Source of the DNA: DASWHR01 sp036398095
Lineage (GTDB): Bacteria > Actinomycetota > AC-67
Direction of reading: 5' to 3'
Length of the DNA stretch: 64,000 bases
Assembly (NCBI GenBank): GCA_036398095.1
Contig: DASWHR010000024.1
Span: forward strand, 33,464-97,463
Part shown: positions 33,171 to 41,946 of the stretch, in pieces
Position numbering within the stretch: position 1 is the first letter of the stretch
Layout of the letters: each line of letters starts with the position of its first letter
The notes under the pieces: generated by a model
Database searches by the model: none
Seen by the model: only the letters and a program-made list of their open reading frames with translations
What the model was told of the DNA's origin: nothing
Program-made: the position numbers and the translations under genes

Positions 33171-35204
33171 TCAGGGTCGGCGAGCGCGTCGCCGGGGTGG
33201 GGGCATGGCGGAGGCTTCGACGCCGCGAAGCGCGTCCTGAAGGGCGGCACCGTCGATCGTCTCTTCGGTTTCGAGCCGGGAGATCAGCCCTTGAAGCGCG
33301 GCGCGGTTCGCATCCAGAATCGAGGCGGCGCGGCGCTCCGCGTCGGCCAGGTGCTCGCGGACTTCGGCGTCGATCTGCGTGCGCGTTTCGGGCGCGACAT
33401 CGTCCAGCGGCGGCCGCTCGCCCAGGAAGCCGGCCGCGTCGGCGGCCAGCAGTCGCGGTCGTCCGAGCGAGCCGCTCATCCCGTAGCGCGCGACCAGATC
33501 GCGGGCGATCATGCTGGCCTGCTCCAGATCGGCCTCTGCGCCCGTGGACGGCTCACCGGTCGTCATCTCTTCCGCGGCGACGCCGGCAAGCAGAACGGCC
33601 AGCCGGTCGCGGATCTCGCTGCGCGTCACAAACGACGTTTCGCCGGCGTCGGTCGCGACGCTCCCGAGCGTGCGTCCGCGGCGAAGAATCGATACGCGAT
33701 GCACGTCGTCGGCGCGGCCGAGCGACGCGGTCACGATCGCATGGCCTGCTTCGTGCGCGGCAATGCGCCGCCGCTGCGTCGCGCCGATCGCGTGGCCGCG
33801 ACCTTGCGGGCCGGACACGACGCGCTCGATGCCTTCGAGCATCTCTTCCATGCCGACGGTGGTCTTGCCGGCGCGGATGGCCAGCAGCGCCGCTTCGTTG
33901 ACGGCTCCCGCCAGCTCGGCGCCCGAAAACCCGGGCGTGCGCCGCGCGAGCAACTCGAAGTCGACGTCGCCGCCGAGCCGCCGCTGCAAAGCGTGCAGGC
34001 GAAGGATCTCGCGGCGGCCGTCGCGGTCTGGCTGGTCGACGGTGACGTGGCGGTCGAAGCGGCCCGGCCGCAGCAGTGCCGGATCGAGGATGTCGGGACG
34101 GTTCGTGGCGCCGATCACCACGATGCCGGCCGACGCGTCGAATCCGTCCATCTCGACGAGCAACTGGTTGAGCGTCTGTTCGCGCTCGTCGCTGCCGCCT
34201 TGTCCGCCGCCGGATCCGCGACGTCGCCCCGCGGCGTCGAGTTCGTCGATGAACACGATCGCGGGCGCGGCGGCGCGCACGCGGCGGAACAGGTCGCGCA
34301 CGCGCGCGGCGCCGACCCCGACGAGGGATTCCACGAACTCCGCCCCGGCGACCGAAAAGAAGGGAACGTCGGCTTCGCCGGCGCAGGCTTTGGCGAGCAA
34401 GGTCTTGCCGCATCCGGGCGGGCCGATCATCAGCACGCCCTTCGGGGCTTGCGCGCCGATATCGCGATACCGCTCTGGATTCTGAAGATAGTCCACGACC
34501 TCGCGGAATTCGGCGACGGCATGCTCGGCGCCGGCGACGTGCTCGAAGGTCACGCGCGCGGCGCGGCCGCGGCGCGCGCGGCCCTTGCGGAGCGACCCGA
34601 ACACGATCACATCGCCGATGCCCGATCCGGCCGAGCGGCCCGCGGTGAACAGCAGCGCGAAGAGCGAAGCCAAGATCAGCAGCGGCAGCACGAACGTGGT
34701 GAGCATCCGAAGTTGCGCCTTGCCGGTCTGCGGGTCGACGGTCACGCGCGCGCCGGCCTCGACGGCCGTGGAGATCAGCGCGCCCGTCGCCAGATCCGAC
34801 TTGGGATACGGCATCCAGAAGCGGCGCGTGGCAAAGGCGGGCGTCGGAGCGGCCGCATCGCCGGCGGCCGGCGCGGTCGACGCCGACACGCATGCCGCGA
34901 CGCCGGCTCCGGCGCCGGCGGGACAGCGGTAGCGGCCCACGATCTGCGCGTCCTCGTCGCGGAACGTCGCCTGCGTGATCACGTTCGCGGTCGCGATCGC
35001 ATCCAACTCGTCCATACGGATGCGTTCGCCGTGCGGCGCCGGTTCGAGCGCATCGAGCGCCGCCGCCATGCCACCGCCGAGCGAAACCAGAACCAGGAGC
35101 AGCACGATCGTGCGGGTGCGCTTGGTGCGCCGGCCTGCGCGCAGCCGCCGGAATCGTCGCGCACTCTGCGCCTGCGCCCGCAGCCATCGGCGAAGCGAAT
35201 TCAT
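33171..35204 (-). CDS. ftsH: FtsH-type ATP-dependent zinc metalloprotease
   Basis: 677 residues from ATG 35204. TM1 at about 28-47 (TIVLLLVLVSLGGGMAAAL), an extracytoplasmic segment with several Cys, TM2 at about 165-190 (VLPLLILASLFALLFTAG), then AAA module: Walker A IGPPGCGKTLLAKA, Walker B IVFIDELDAAG, SRH GATNRPDILDPALLRPGRFDRHVTV with arginine fingers. The M41 protease has HEAGH (AAHEAGHAIVTASLG, about residue 483) and the third zinc ligand in ADLEQASMIARDLVARYGMSG, so it should be active. It degrades membrane and cytosolic proteins. Its ATG overlaps the stop of the upstream VWA gene by four bases, an unusual context for ftsH and possibly a second, specialised copy. Confidence 0.94.
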   Translation of the reverse strand: MNSLRRWLRAQAQSARRFRRLRAGRRTKRTRTIVLLLVLVSLGGGMAAALDALEPAPHGERIRMDELDAIATANVITQATFRDEDAQIVGRYRCPAGAGAGVAACVSASTAPAAGDAAAPTPAFATRRFWMPYPKSDLATGALISTAVEAGARVTVDPQTGKAQLRMLTTFVLPLLILASLFALLFTAGRSAGSGIGDVIVFGSLRKGRARRGRAARVTFEHVAGAEHAVAEFREVVDYLQNPERYRDIGAQAPKGVLMIGPPGCGKTLLAKACAGEADVPFFSVAGAEFVESLVGVGAARVRDLFRRVRAAAPAIVFIDELDAAGRRRGSGGGQGGSDEREQTLNQLLVEMDGFDASAGIVVIGATNRPDILDPALLRPGRFDRHVTVDQPDRDGRREILRLHALQRRLGGDVDFELLARRTPGFSGAELAGAVNEAALLAIRAGKTTVGMEEMLEGIERVVSGPQGRGHAIGATQRRRIAAHEAGHAIVTASLGRADDVHRVSILRRGRTLGSVATDAGETSFVTRSEIRDRLAVLLAGVAAEEMTTGEPSTGAEADLEQASMIARDLVARYGMSGSLGRPRLLAADAAGFLGERPPLDDVAPETRTQIDAEVREHLADAERRAASILDANRAALQGLISRLETEETIDGAALQDALRGVEASAMPPPRRRARRP

Positions 35205-36847
35205 CGTCGCGTCCCTCCTCGTCGTCGGTTCCTGTGCGAACGCACCGCGAGCGCAAACCCGCCGGATCCGGCGATCCGTGCCCCGCATGCGGCAGCCGCC
35301 ACCGTGACGAGCAGCGAGCCGGCGGCCCAACGGCCGGCTAGGTGGCCGGCCGGATCGCGGCGCGCACGCATCTCGGTGAGTCCCGACTCGTTCAACGCGT
35401 GCGCCAGTGCGCTTTGCGGCTCGGGCGCGACGGCGACGCCGACCGCAGCCGAGGGATCGGCCTGCGCCTGCACGTTCGGATTCGGGTTCGGGTTGGGATT
35501 CGGATTCGGGTTGGCCTGCGGCTGCGACGCGGGCTGATGGGCCGGCTGCTGCCCGCTCGGCGCGTGCGCGGCGCCGCGCACGGTGCCGCGCACGGTCGCC
35601 GGCGGCGGCAAGCACGTCGCATCGACCGGTAGCGTCGCGATGGTCTCGCCGCGGACCGATGCAACGACGGTGAACCGCTTCGTTCCGTGGTGGCGGTCGC
35701 ATCGAAGGTTCACGGCGAACCGGACCAGCGCGTCCTTCTTCAAATCAACCGGTTCCGAAACCATCGGCGTGATGCTCTCCACCAGGTCGGCGTCGCCGTC
35801 CACGCGAAATCGGATGCGGTCCTCGTCACGAAGCGCGCGCACGATCGCAACGATCGCATCCGCCATGAGCACCGGACGGCCGCCGCCCAGCAGCGGTCCG
35901 GCAACCGGATCCTGCTGCCCTTCGCACACCAACGGCTCGCCGGCCCGAATTTCCGAGTCGCCGTCGCCGTCACAGTCGGCGCCGCCGGCCGGCGCGACCG
36001 CACCCGTCTGCGCGGCCATCCGCGCGAGCGAGTCATACGCGCCGGAGCCGATCGCCAGCCCGGCCTGCATGATGCGGCGGTCCTTCAGCGCGCGCACGAC
36101 GCGCGTGAAGGCGGGACCGGGATAGTCGCCGTACTCCTCGCTGCGTTGCTCGTCGCTCGGCTCTCGGAACTCGACGTCGGTCGCGTTGATCACCAGCCGG
36201 AGCGACTCCGTTCGGAATCGCGGAGACAGCGCCGGCGCGATGTCGCCGGCCGATGCGCCGGCCGGCTTGACGTCTTGTCCCGCGCCGGTCGCGGTCTGGT
36301 AGAGCGCCGCGAGTCCCGACTGCAAACCGTCGCCGCCGCCGGCCGCCTCCAGATCGTGCAGCGCATCGAGCAATCGCCGGTCGAGCGGCGCGATATCCCG
36401 TACGCGGCGATAGGCGAAGTCTCCCTCCGATCCCCAGGGCGCGAACGGATAGTCGCGATAGATGCCGAGTCCGAAGTTCACGTCGACGCCGGCACGCGCC
36501 AGATCGACGGCGACCTGCGACAAGTCGCGCTGCACGCCGCAGATCGCGCCGCCCATGCTGCCGGTCGTGTCGATCAGGAAGAACACATCAACCGGCGTTG
36601 GGCTCGCCGGACGCGTCAGCGCACCCTCGATCCGATGCGATGCGCCGTTCGCGAGCGTCACCGCGGCCGAGGCCGGATCAAGGAACGCAGGCGCGGCTTC
36701 GGCCGGCCGGGTGCGCGGCGGCTCGGGCGGCTCGTCGCACCCGTTGTGCCCGGCCCGCGCGGGCGCCGCCATCACGGCCAGCGCGACCGCCGCCGCGACC
36801 AGCAGGGTGCGACGGCATGCGGCAACGCGGCGTGATGTGCTCGGCAT
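35201..36847 (-). CDS. Secreted von Willebrand factor A-domain protein with Asn-Pro repeat and C-terminal TM
   Basis: 548 residues from ATG 36847 (Shine-Dalgarno GAGGGAG). Signal peptide (RRTLLVAAAVALAVMAAPARA), VWA domain at about 80-340 with MIDAS motif FFLIDTTGSMGG (DxTGS), then a beta-rich region (about 350-440), a Gln/Asn/Pro stretch with six NP dipeptides, and a C-terminal hydrophobic helix (AAGSLLVTVAAAACGARI) before a basic tail, giving a membrane-anchored surface protein. Metal-ion-dependent ligand binding is expected of an intact MIDAS. Overlap with the ftsH start (ATGA, 35201-35204) implies co-translation, so FtsH may process or control this protein. The second MIDAS Thr/Asp positions were not verified. 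Confidence 0.9.
   Translation of the reverse strand: MPSTSRRVAACRRTLLVAAAVALAVMAAPARAGHNGCDEPPEPPRTRPAEAAPAFLDPASAAVTLANGASHRIEGALTRPASPTPVDVFFLIDTTGSMGGAICGVQRDLSQVAVDLARAGVDVNFGLGIYRDYPFAPWGSEGDFAYRRVRDIAPLDRRLLDALHDLEAAGGGDGLQSGLAALYQTATGAGQDVKPAGASAGDIAPALSPRFRTESLRLVINATDVEFREPSDEQRSEEYGDYPGPAFTRVVRALKDRRIMQAGLAIGSGAYDSLARMAAQTGAVAPAGGADCDGDGDSEIRAGEPLVCEGQQDPVAGPLLGGGRPVLMADAIVAIVRALRDEDRIRFRVDGDADLVESITPMVSEPVDLKKDALVRFAVNLRCDRHHGTKRFTVVASVRGETIATLPVDATCLPPPATVRGTVRGAAHAPSGQQPAHQPASQPQANPNPNPNPNPNPNVQAQADPSAAVGVAVAPEPQSALAHALNESGLTEMRARRDPAGHLAGRWAAGSLLVTVAAAACGARIAGSGGFALAVRSHRNRRRGGTRR
35475..35512. repeat. Tandem hexamer encoding Asn-Pro repeat
   Basis: Imperfect tandem copies of the six-base unit reading AACCCG/AATCCG on the coding (minus) strand encode (Asn-Pro)x6 within the VWA protein linker. 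Such units are prone to slippage, so copy number may vary between strains. Confidence 0.7.
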
Positions 36848-36948
36848 GATCTCCCTCGAAGAAAAGACCCCGCCGACGACCACTCATTGCACTCATCCTT
36901 CCGTTTCGGCAGCCGGCGCGTAGAATCCGCCCCGATGAAAGGGGGACC

Positions 36949-37368
36949 ATGAGCGAATACTCGCCGGTCCAACCACCGCAGCCGCCGCAACCGTCCGTCG
37001 GCGGACCGTCCGGAGCCGTCGGAATCCCACGCTCCGTGGGGACGGGCATCCTGCTCTCGATCGTGACCTTGGGGATCTACACCTTCGTGTGGACCTTCAA
37101 GGCCCACGCCGAGATGAAAGAGCACACCGGGGAAGGCCTCGGAGGAGGCGTCGGGCTGCTGATCTACATCCTCGTCTCGCCGGTCACGTGGTTCCTGATC
37201 CCGTCCGAAATCAAGCGCATGTACGAACGCGACGGCCGGACCAGCCCGGTCAAGGCGACCGCGGGCTTCTGGTTCCTGCTGTCGATCATCGGCGCCTTCA
37301 TCTGGTTCCCGAAGATGCAGGGCGCGCTCAACGCCTACTGGATCTCGAAGGGAGCCCCGCAGCCCTAG
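36949..37368 (+). CDS. DUF4234-family small membrane protein
   Basis: 139 residues. A Pro/Gln-rich N-terminus (PPQPPQPSVGGPSG) precedes three TM segments: VGTGILLSIVTLGIYTFVW, GVGLLIYILVSPVTWFLI and AGFWFLLSIIGAFIWF. TLGIYTFVWTFKAHAEMKEHTG and PSEIKRMYERDGR are typical of DUF4234 proteins, of unknown function. ATG 36949 follows AAAGGGGGA. TAGAAT at 36921-36926 is a plausible -10, giving a short leader of about 15 nt. The gene is divergent from the VWA/ftsH operon and has its own terminator. Confidence 0.88.
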   Translation: MSEYSPVQPPQPPQPSVGGPSGAVGIPRSVGTGILLSIVTLGIYTFVWTFKAHAEMKEHTGEGLGGGVGLLIYILVSPVTWFLIPSEIKRMYERDGRTSPVKATAGFWFLLSIIGAFIWFPKMQGALNAYWISKGAPQP

Positions 37369-37369
37369 C

Positions 37370-37390
37370 CGGGGCCGTTTTGCCCCGTTT
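37370..37390 (+). terminator. Intrinsic terminator after the DUF4234 gene
   Basis: CGGGGC (37370-37375) pairs with GCCCCG (37382-37387) over the loop CGTTTT and is followed by TTT, 1 bp after the stop codon. Confidence 0.6.
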
Positions 37391-37456
37391 GCAGGAACCG
37401 CGCGGTCGGACGGCGAACCCTGGCATGACCGGTCCATTTCATCGCGGAGGCCATCG

Positions 37457-38896
37457 ATGCTGTTCACCGTCCGATCCGTGCGCGGGCTCGCGCTCGCGGC
37501 GACGCTCCTCGTCACCGTCACCACCTTCACCCACGACGCCGCCGTCGCGGCCGCAACGCCGCGCGCGGCGTGCGGGTCCGGATCGCATCCCGAAACCGGG
37601 ATGCAAGGCCGGGTGACCGAAGCGGACATCGAGTCGGGCTACGCTGCTGATGGCATCCGCTGCAACGCCGAGATGGCCGGACGCTTCGGCGCGTCCGGCG
37701 TCACCGGCGGCGCGGGCGGCTACAAGGTGTTTCGCTACGTCGACACCGACGGGCGTGAATGCGCCTACTACGACAGCACGCTCCTGTTCCCGCTGAACGC
37801 GCCCAAGGCGGCGACCGATCTGCCCGGCGTGATCGTGCTCGACATGAGCATCCCGGCTGCACCGGTCAAGACCGCGAACCTGGTGACGCCGGCGATGCTC
37901 AGCCCGCACGAGTCGCTCAGCCTGAACGAGGGACGCGGCTTGCTCGCGGCCGTCGCCGGCAACCCTTTGCAGGCACCCGGCATCGTCGACGTCTACGACG
38001 TCTCGCAGGATTGCCGCGCGCCCGTTCTGATGTCGAGCACTCCGCTCGGCCTGATCGGACACGAAGGCGGATTCGCTCCGGACGGGCTCACGTATTGGGC
38101 CACCTCGACGGGGGGGAATCGCGTCACGGCCGTCGATGTGGCAGACCCGTCGCTTCCCTCGATCGCGTGGACGGGCGAGTACAACTTCCACGGCATCAAC
38201 GTCAGCGACCTCGGCACGCGCCTGTACGCGGCCGACCTCGGCCGCGACGGGCTCACGATCCTGGACGTGTCGCAGGTGCAAGCGCGCGCGACGGATCCGG
38301 TCGTGACTGAAGTCAGCCACATCACCTGGCCGACGGTGAGCATCCCGCAAGTCCCGATCCCGGTGACGATCGCGGGCAACCCCTATCTGATCGAGATCGA
38401 CGAGTTCTCGACCGGGCTCGGCTCGGGAAGCACCAACGGCATCGTCGGCGCCGCGCGCATCATCGACATCGCCGACGATACGAATCCGGTCGTCGTGTCG
38501 GACCTTCGCCTCGAGGTGCACGACCCCGCAAATCGAGCGGCCATCGCCGACGATCCCGGCGCCGCATGGTTCCTCGGCGGATATACCGGCCACTATTGCG
38601 GCGTTCCCCAGCGCGAGGAGCCGGGCATCGTCGCATGCAGCTTCATTCTGTCGGGCGTGCGCGTGTTCGACATCCGCGATCCGCTCGCGCCGAAGGAAGC
38701 CGCATACTTCAACGCCCCGATTCCCAAGCCGTCCGGCTTGGAGTTCCCGGGGGGCAGCGACAGCTCGCTGGTTCCCCACGTCGCCTACGCGATGTCCGCA
38801 CCCGCGTTCGCGCCCGAGCGAGGCGAGCTTTGGTACACCGACGGCAGCTTCGGGTTCTTCAACGTGCGCCTCACCAACGGCGCCTGGCAACCGTAG
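37457..38896 (+). CDS. Secreted LVIVD-repeat beta-propeller protein
   Basis: 479 residues. Signal peptide (GLALAATLLVTVTTFTHDAAVAA), then a Cys-containing N-terminal part and repeats of the LVIVD type: VIVLDMSIPAAPVKTANL, GIVDVYDVSQDCRAPVLM, RVTAVDVADPSLPSIAWTG, LTILDVSQVQARATDPVV, ARIIDIADDTNPVVVSDLRLE, VRVFDIRDPLAPKEAAYF. Each resembles an xxIvDvSDPxxPxxv blade. The function of bacterial LVIVD proteins is unknown; surface or extracellular location is expected. ATG 37457 has GCGGAGG at 10 nt. The DacB gene follows after 52 bp. Confidence 0.88.
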   Translation: MLFTVRSVRGLALAATLLVTVTTFTHDAAVAAATPRAACGSGSHPETGMQGRVTEADIESGYAADGIRCNAEMAGRFGASGVTGGAGGYKVFRYVDTDGRECAYYDSTLLFPLNAPKAATDLPGVIVLDMSIPAAPVKTANLVTPAMLSPHESLSLNEGRGLLAAVAGNPLQAPGIVDVYDVSQDCRAPVLMSSTPLGLIGHEGGFAPDGLTYWATSTGGNRVTAVDVADPSLPSIAWTGEYNFHGINVSDLGTRLYAADLGRDGLTILDVSQVQARATDPVVTEVSHITWPTVSIPQVPIPVTIAGNPYLIEIDEFSTGLGSGSTNGIVGAARIIDIADDTNPVVVSDLRLEVHDPANRAAIADDPGAAWFLGGYTGHYCGVPQREEPGIVACSFILSGVRVFDIRDPLAPKEAAYFNAPIPKPSGLEFPGGSDSSLVPHVAYAMSAPAFAPERGELWYTDGSFGFFNVRLTNGAWQP

Positions 38897-38948
38897 ACAT
38901 CGGGCGGACGGCACCTGCGACGCGGCGAACGTCTATCATCGGCATTTC

Positions 38949-40274
38949 ATGAGCCGCATGCGATCGGGCATTCTGCTTGCCTTGTGCGCGCTCGTCGCGA
39001 GCAGCGTCTCGGTCGCGCGGGCCGGATGGTCGGACGCGGAATACGGCCGGCAGGTGGGGCGTCTGGAGGCGCGCGTGTCGGCGATGAGTCCCGCGCGCGG
39101 CTCGGTCCCCGGCTACGCGGTGCTTCGCAACGGCCGCTTCGTCTACATCCGAAACGACAACCGGGCGATGCTACCCGCGTCGCTCCAGAAGCTGCTGACG
39201 ACCACGGCCGCGATCGTCAAGTTCGGTCCGGACCATCGCTTCGCAACACGCGTGGCGGCCGCCGCGCCGATTCAGGACGGGACGATCGCCGGCGCGATGA
39301 CGCTCGTGGGCGGCGGGGATCCGACGTTGTCGACACAGGCATTCACGCCGCGGTATCGCCGCGACAGCCCGACCGGCAAGATCTCGGCGATCTCGTTCGT
39401 GCCGACCATCGAGCTGCTTGCCGACGGGCTGGTCAAGAACCTGGGCTTGCGGCGGATCGAAGGCGACCTGATCGCCGACGAGTCGATCTTCGATTCGCAC
39501 CGATGGCAACGCGGATGGCAATCGTCGTATCAGCGAGGCGACATCGACGTCGGAAATCTCAGCGGCTTGACCGTGAATCTGGGCTTGGGCGACCCACAAG
39601 GCAAGTCGGTCTCGTCATCGCCGGCGTTGCTGGCCGCCACGTATCTTCGCGACGCACTCAAAGCGCGCGGCGTCACCATCACGGGCTCGGTGAAGATGGG
39701 CAAGGCCGCGAACGGGGCGGTCGAGATCACGCGCATCACGTCGGTGACGCTGCGCGAGATCGTCGGCTGGACGAACCGGTGGAGCGTCAACTATCCGGCC
39801 GAGATGCTCCTGAAAGGACTCGGCGCGCGATTCGGCGGCGCCGGCACCACGGCGGCCGGGGTGACGGTGCTCAAGCAGGCACTTGCATCCAAGAAGGTCG
39901 ACGTCCGCGCCCTCGTCGTCGAGGACGGCTCCGGGTTGTCGACGCTCAACCGCGTCTCCCCGCGCGTGCTCGCGACCGTGCTGGCGCTGATGCTGTCGAT
40001 GAAGGATGCGGGCGGCGCCGCGCTGCGCGACTCGCTTCCTGCCGCCGGACGTACCGGCTCATTGCTGCATCGCATGAAGGACTGGCCGACGGGCGGAAAC
40101 CTGCGCGGCAAGACCGGTCTGCTCAGAGGCGTCCGAGCCTTGGCCGGTTGGGTCGTCTCCCGCGACGGCGCCGTCGCGACCTACGTCGCGCTCTACAACA
40201 ATGTGCGCAATGCGGGCACGATGACGGCGGTGCACGACGCGTTCGGCCGCGGACTGGCACGAATCCCGGCGTAA
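38949..40274 (+). CDS. dacB: D-alanyl-D-alanine carboxypeptidase/endopeptidase, PBP4 type (peptidase S13)
   Basis: 441 residues. Signal peptide (SGILLALCALVASSVSVARA). All three penicillin-binding motifs are present: SxxK as Ser78-Leu-Gln-Lys81 (MLPASLQKL), SxN as Ser279-Val-Asn281 (RWSVNYPAEMLLKG) and KTG at 388-390 (LRGKTGLLRG). Between them lie S13-type insert blocks (GDLIADESIFDSHRW, LSGLTVN). It trims or cleaves peptidoglycan peptides in the envelope. A TATCAT box is 9 nt before ATG 38949. The C-terminal AVATYVALYNNVRNAGTMTAVHDAFGRGLARIPA is duplicated, with changes, at the end of the chimeric ORF 0.9 kb downstream. Confidence 0.93.
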   Translation: MSRMRSGILLALCALVASSVSVARAGWSDAEYGRQVGRLEARVSAMSPARGSVPGYAVLRNGRFVYIRNDNRAMLPASLQKLLTTTAAIVKFGPDHRFATRVAAAAPIQDGTIAGAMTLVGGGDPTLSTQAFTPRYRRDSPTGKISAISFVPTIELLADGLVKNLGLRRIEGDLIADESIFDSHRWQRGWQSSYQRGDIDVGNLSGLTVNLGLGDPQGKSVSSSPALLAATYLRDALKARGVTITGSVKMGKAANGAVEITRITSVTLREIVGWTNRWSVNYPAEMLLKGLGARFGGAGTTAAGVTVLKQALASKKVDVRALVVEDGSGLSTLNRVSPRVLATVLALMLSMKDAGGAALRDSLPAAGRTGSLLHRMKDWPTGGNLRGKTGLLRGVRALAGWVVSRDGAVATYVALYNNVRNAGTMTAVHDAFGRGLARIPA

Positions 40275-40370
40275 CGGCCGTCGCGAGAAACGCCCGCGCC
40301 CAGGCATCGTTGGTCTCTTTAGCGAGGCGCCACCCGGGCCTCGCACGTCCTCGACCCGTGGAGGAAGCCC

Positions 40371-41060
40371 GTGCGAAAGATCGCTTTTCTTGCATCCGCC
40401 GTCCTTGCGATGCTGATCCTGGCAAGCCAGACGCCCGGCATCTCGGGCGGCACCGCCGCCGCGAAAGCGTCGGCGTCCGTCGCTCACATCAACATCCTTT
40501 CCGAAGAGGACCGCGACTACTCGGTCGTCCTCACCTCGACGCTCAAAAGTCCGGGCGGCAAGGACCTGCTCATCGACGTGTCGCTGGAATGCGGCTTGTT
40601 CACGGCTACCAAGGTCGCGAGCGAGGCCGGCGTGCTGGACACCTCGACCGCGAAGGCCGCCGTCGACGTCAAGGTCGTGATCGATCGAGGAACTGCGGCC
40701 GAGCGGGTTGCCCTTCCCGGCGAGATCACCTTCTGCAGCCGCGAGCAGACCCTGTCGGGATCCTACGCCGGCATCGAAGACTGCGAAGACCAGAACGGTG
40801 ACGGCGAGGTCACCGACGACGAGTGCGACCTGACGCCGGAAGAAACCGAGCTACTGCTCGACACGATGAACGCCAATTCGTTCAACTTCGTGCTGACCGG
40901 GGTCCGGAACGGGGTGCACCGAATCGAGGTCCTCGCGAAGATCGACACCGATCGCAGCGCCGAGGCGGGGACGGCCTCGTCGCACGCCGCGATCGGACAC
41001 GGCACCGTCACCGTCGAGTCCGTGCGACTGGCGCGCGACGGCCAGCTCGACGTCGCGTAG
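40371..41060 (+). CDS. Secreted protein with calcium-binding-like EF-hand loop, function unknown
   Basis: 229 residues from GTG 40371 (Shine-Dalgarno TGGAGGAAG). Signal peptide (KIAFLASAVLAMLILASQTPGISGG), beta-rich body, and at about residue 138 the loop DQNGDGEVTDDECDLTPEE, which matches the DxNxDGxIxxxE pattern of EF-hand/dockerin-type calcium sites. Two Cys flank it (CSREQ and EDCEDQ) and may form a disulfide. No family recognised. A 12-bp-stem hairpin follows the stop. Confidence 0.78.
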   Translation: MRKIAFLASAVLAMLILASQTPGISGGTAAAKASASVAHINILSEEDRDYSVVLTSTLKSPGGKDLLIDVSLECGLFTATKVASEAGVLDTSTAKAAVDVKVVIDRGTAAERVALPGEITFCSREQTLSGSYAGIEDCEDQNGDGEVTDDECDLTPEETELLLDTMNANSFNFVLTGVRNGVHRIEVLAKIDTDRSAEAGTASSHAAIGHGTVTVESVRLARDGQLDVA

Positions 41061-41074
41061 ACGTCCGCGAACGG

Positions 41075-41104
41075 CGACCCCGAGCCCACTGCGGCTCGGG
41101 GTCG
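41075..41104 (+). terminator. Strong hairpin between the EF-hand protein and the chimeric ORF
   Basis: CGACCCCGAGCC (41075-41086) and GGCTCGGGGTCG (41093-41104) form a perfect 12-bp stem with a 6-nt loop, 14 bp after the stop codon. No T-run follows. Confidence 0.7.
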
Positions 41105-41129
41105 TCGCCGTCCCCGTAGACTCGGGATC

Positions 41130-41408
41130 ATGCCGCCGACCAAGACCGTGCAGCCGAGAAGCAGGGCGGGGTGGCGCGGCTGGCTCGAGCGCAACCATGC
41201 GCGCTCCGACGGCATCTGGCTGGTGTCGTTCAAGAAGACCTCCGGGAAGCAGCGACTGAGGAGACGTTGCCTGGGGTGGGATTCGTTACGTCCAGCAGCA
41301 CGTGCCGTCGCAACCTACGTCGCGTTGTACAACAACGTCGCGAACGCCGGCGCGATGACATCCGTCCACGATGCGTTCGGCCGGGGCCTCGCCCGACTTC
41401 CGGCGTGA
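41130..41408 (+). pseudogene. Chimeric remnant: ydeI-like 5' end joined to dacB-like 3' end
   Basis: The 92-codon ORF has two origins. Residues 1-43 (MPPTKTVQPRSRAGWRGWLE, ...GIWLVSFKKTSGKQRL) align with residues 1-43 of the YdeI-family protein at 22816 with about 75% identity by eye. Residues 57-92 (RAVATYVALYNNVANAGAM, TSVHDAFGRGLARLPA) align with the last 35 residues of DacB encoded at 38949. The short junction (RRRCLGWDSLRPAA) matches neither. It keeps a leaderless-type promoter (TAGACT 7 nt before ATG 41130). Lacking most of both domains and any DacB catalytic motif, it is probably a deletion-fusion relic of a tandem ydeI-dacB paralogue pair, though it could still be translated. Confidence 0.75.
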
Positions 41409-41435
41409 CCCCGGCCGATCGCCTATCGCAACTCG

Positions 41436-41852
41436 CTAGTCGGCCACGCAATCGGAGGCGTAGTCGCCGCCTCCGAAGTTTTCGATCCCGACCTGCGGGT
41501 CGCCGTCGCCGTCGATTTCAAGCGCCCCGTATCCGTCGAGGTCGCCCTCGCCGTCGCCGCCCAAGTCCACGTCGGGATTCTCGGGATCGCCGTCGATGGA
41601 TCCGGTAGCGCACATCTGGGACGCGTCACCGTCAAGCGAGATGTTGCCTTCCAGCGGGAAGTCCGTGTCGTCGTTGCAGAGCGTGATGTGGCCCGCGTCG
41701 TCGGAGTCCGATTCGGCTTCGACGTAGATGGGTCCCGCGTTGTCGTCGCCCGCACAGCGTTCCTGCTCTTCGGGCGTCCACGTGGCCGAACCGATGGCCG
41801 GCACCGTCAGTGCCGCAGCGGCCACCAACAGCGATACGAATAGTCGCCTCAT
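41436..41852 (-). CDS. Small secreted Asp/Gly-rich acidic protein
   Basis: 138 residues. Signal peptide (RRLFVSLLVAAAALTVPAIGSA), then a strongly acidic mature part: ESDSDDAGHITLCNDDTDFPLEGNI and DLGGDGEGDLDGYGALEIDGDGDP. Four Cys probably form disulfides. The repeated DGDG-type tracts could bind calcium, but no canonical EF-hand or RTX nonapeptide is evident. A Shine-Dalgarno GAAGGGGGAG precedes ATG 41852. The following 94 bp to the cyclase gene hold nothing I recognise. Confidence 0.75.
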   Translation of the reverse strand: MRRLFVSLLVAAAALTVPAIGSATWTPEEQERCAGDDNAGPIYVEAESDSDDAGHITLCNDDTDFPLEGNISLDGDASQMCATGSIDGDPENPDVDLGGDGEGDLDGYGALEIDGDGDPQVGIENFGGGDYASDCVAD

Positions 41853-41946
41853 GCGTCTCCCCCTTCGTTCCCGCCGAGCCGAGCGCCCGGCGAACCTTGC
41901 GAAGGGGACAATTCGCCGCGGAACGCGAAAATCCTTTGCCGGGGAG

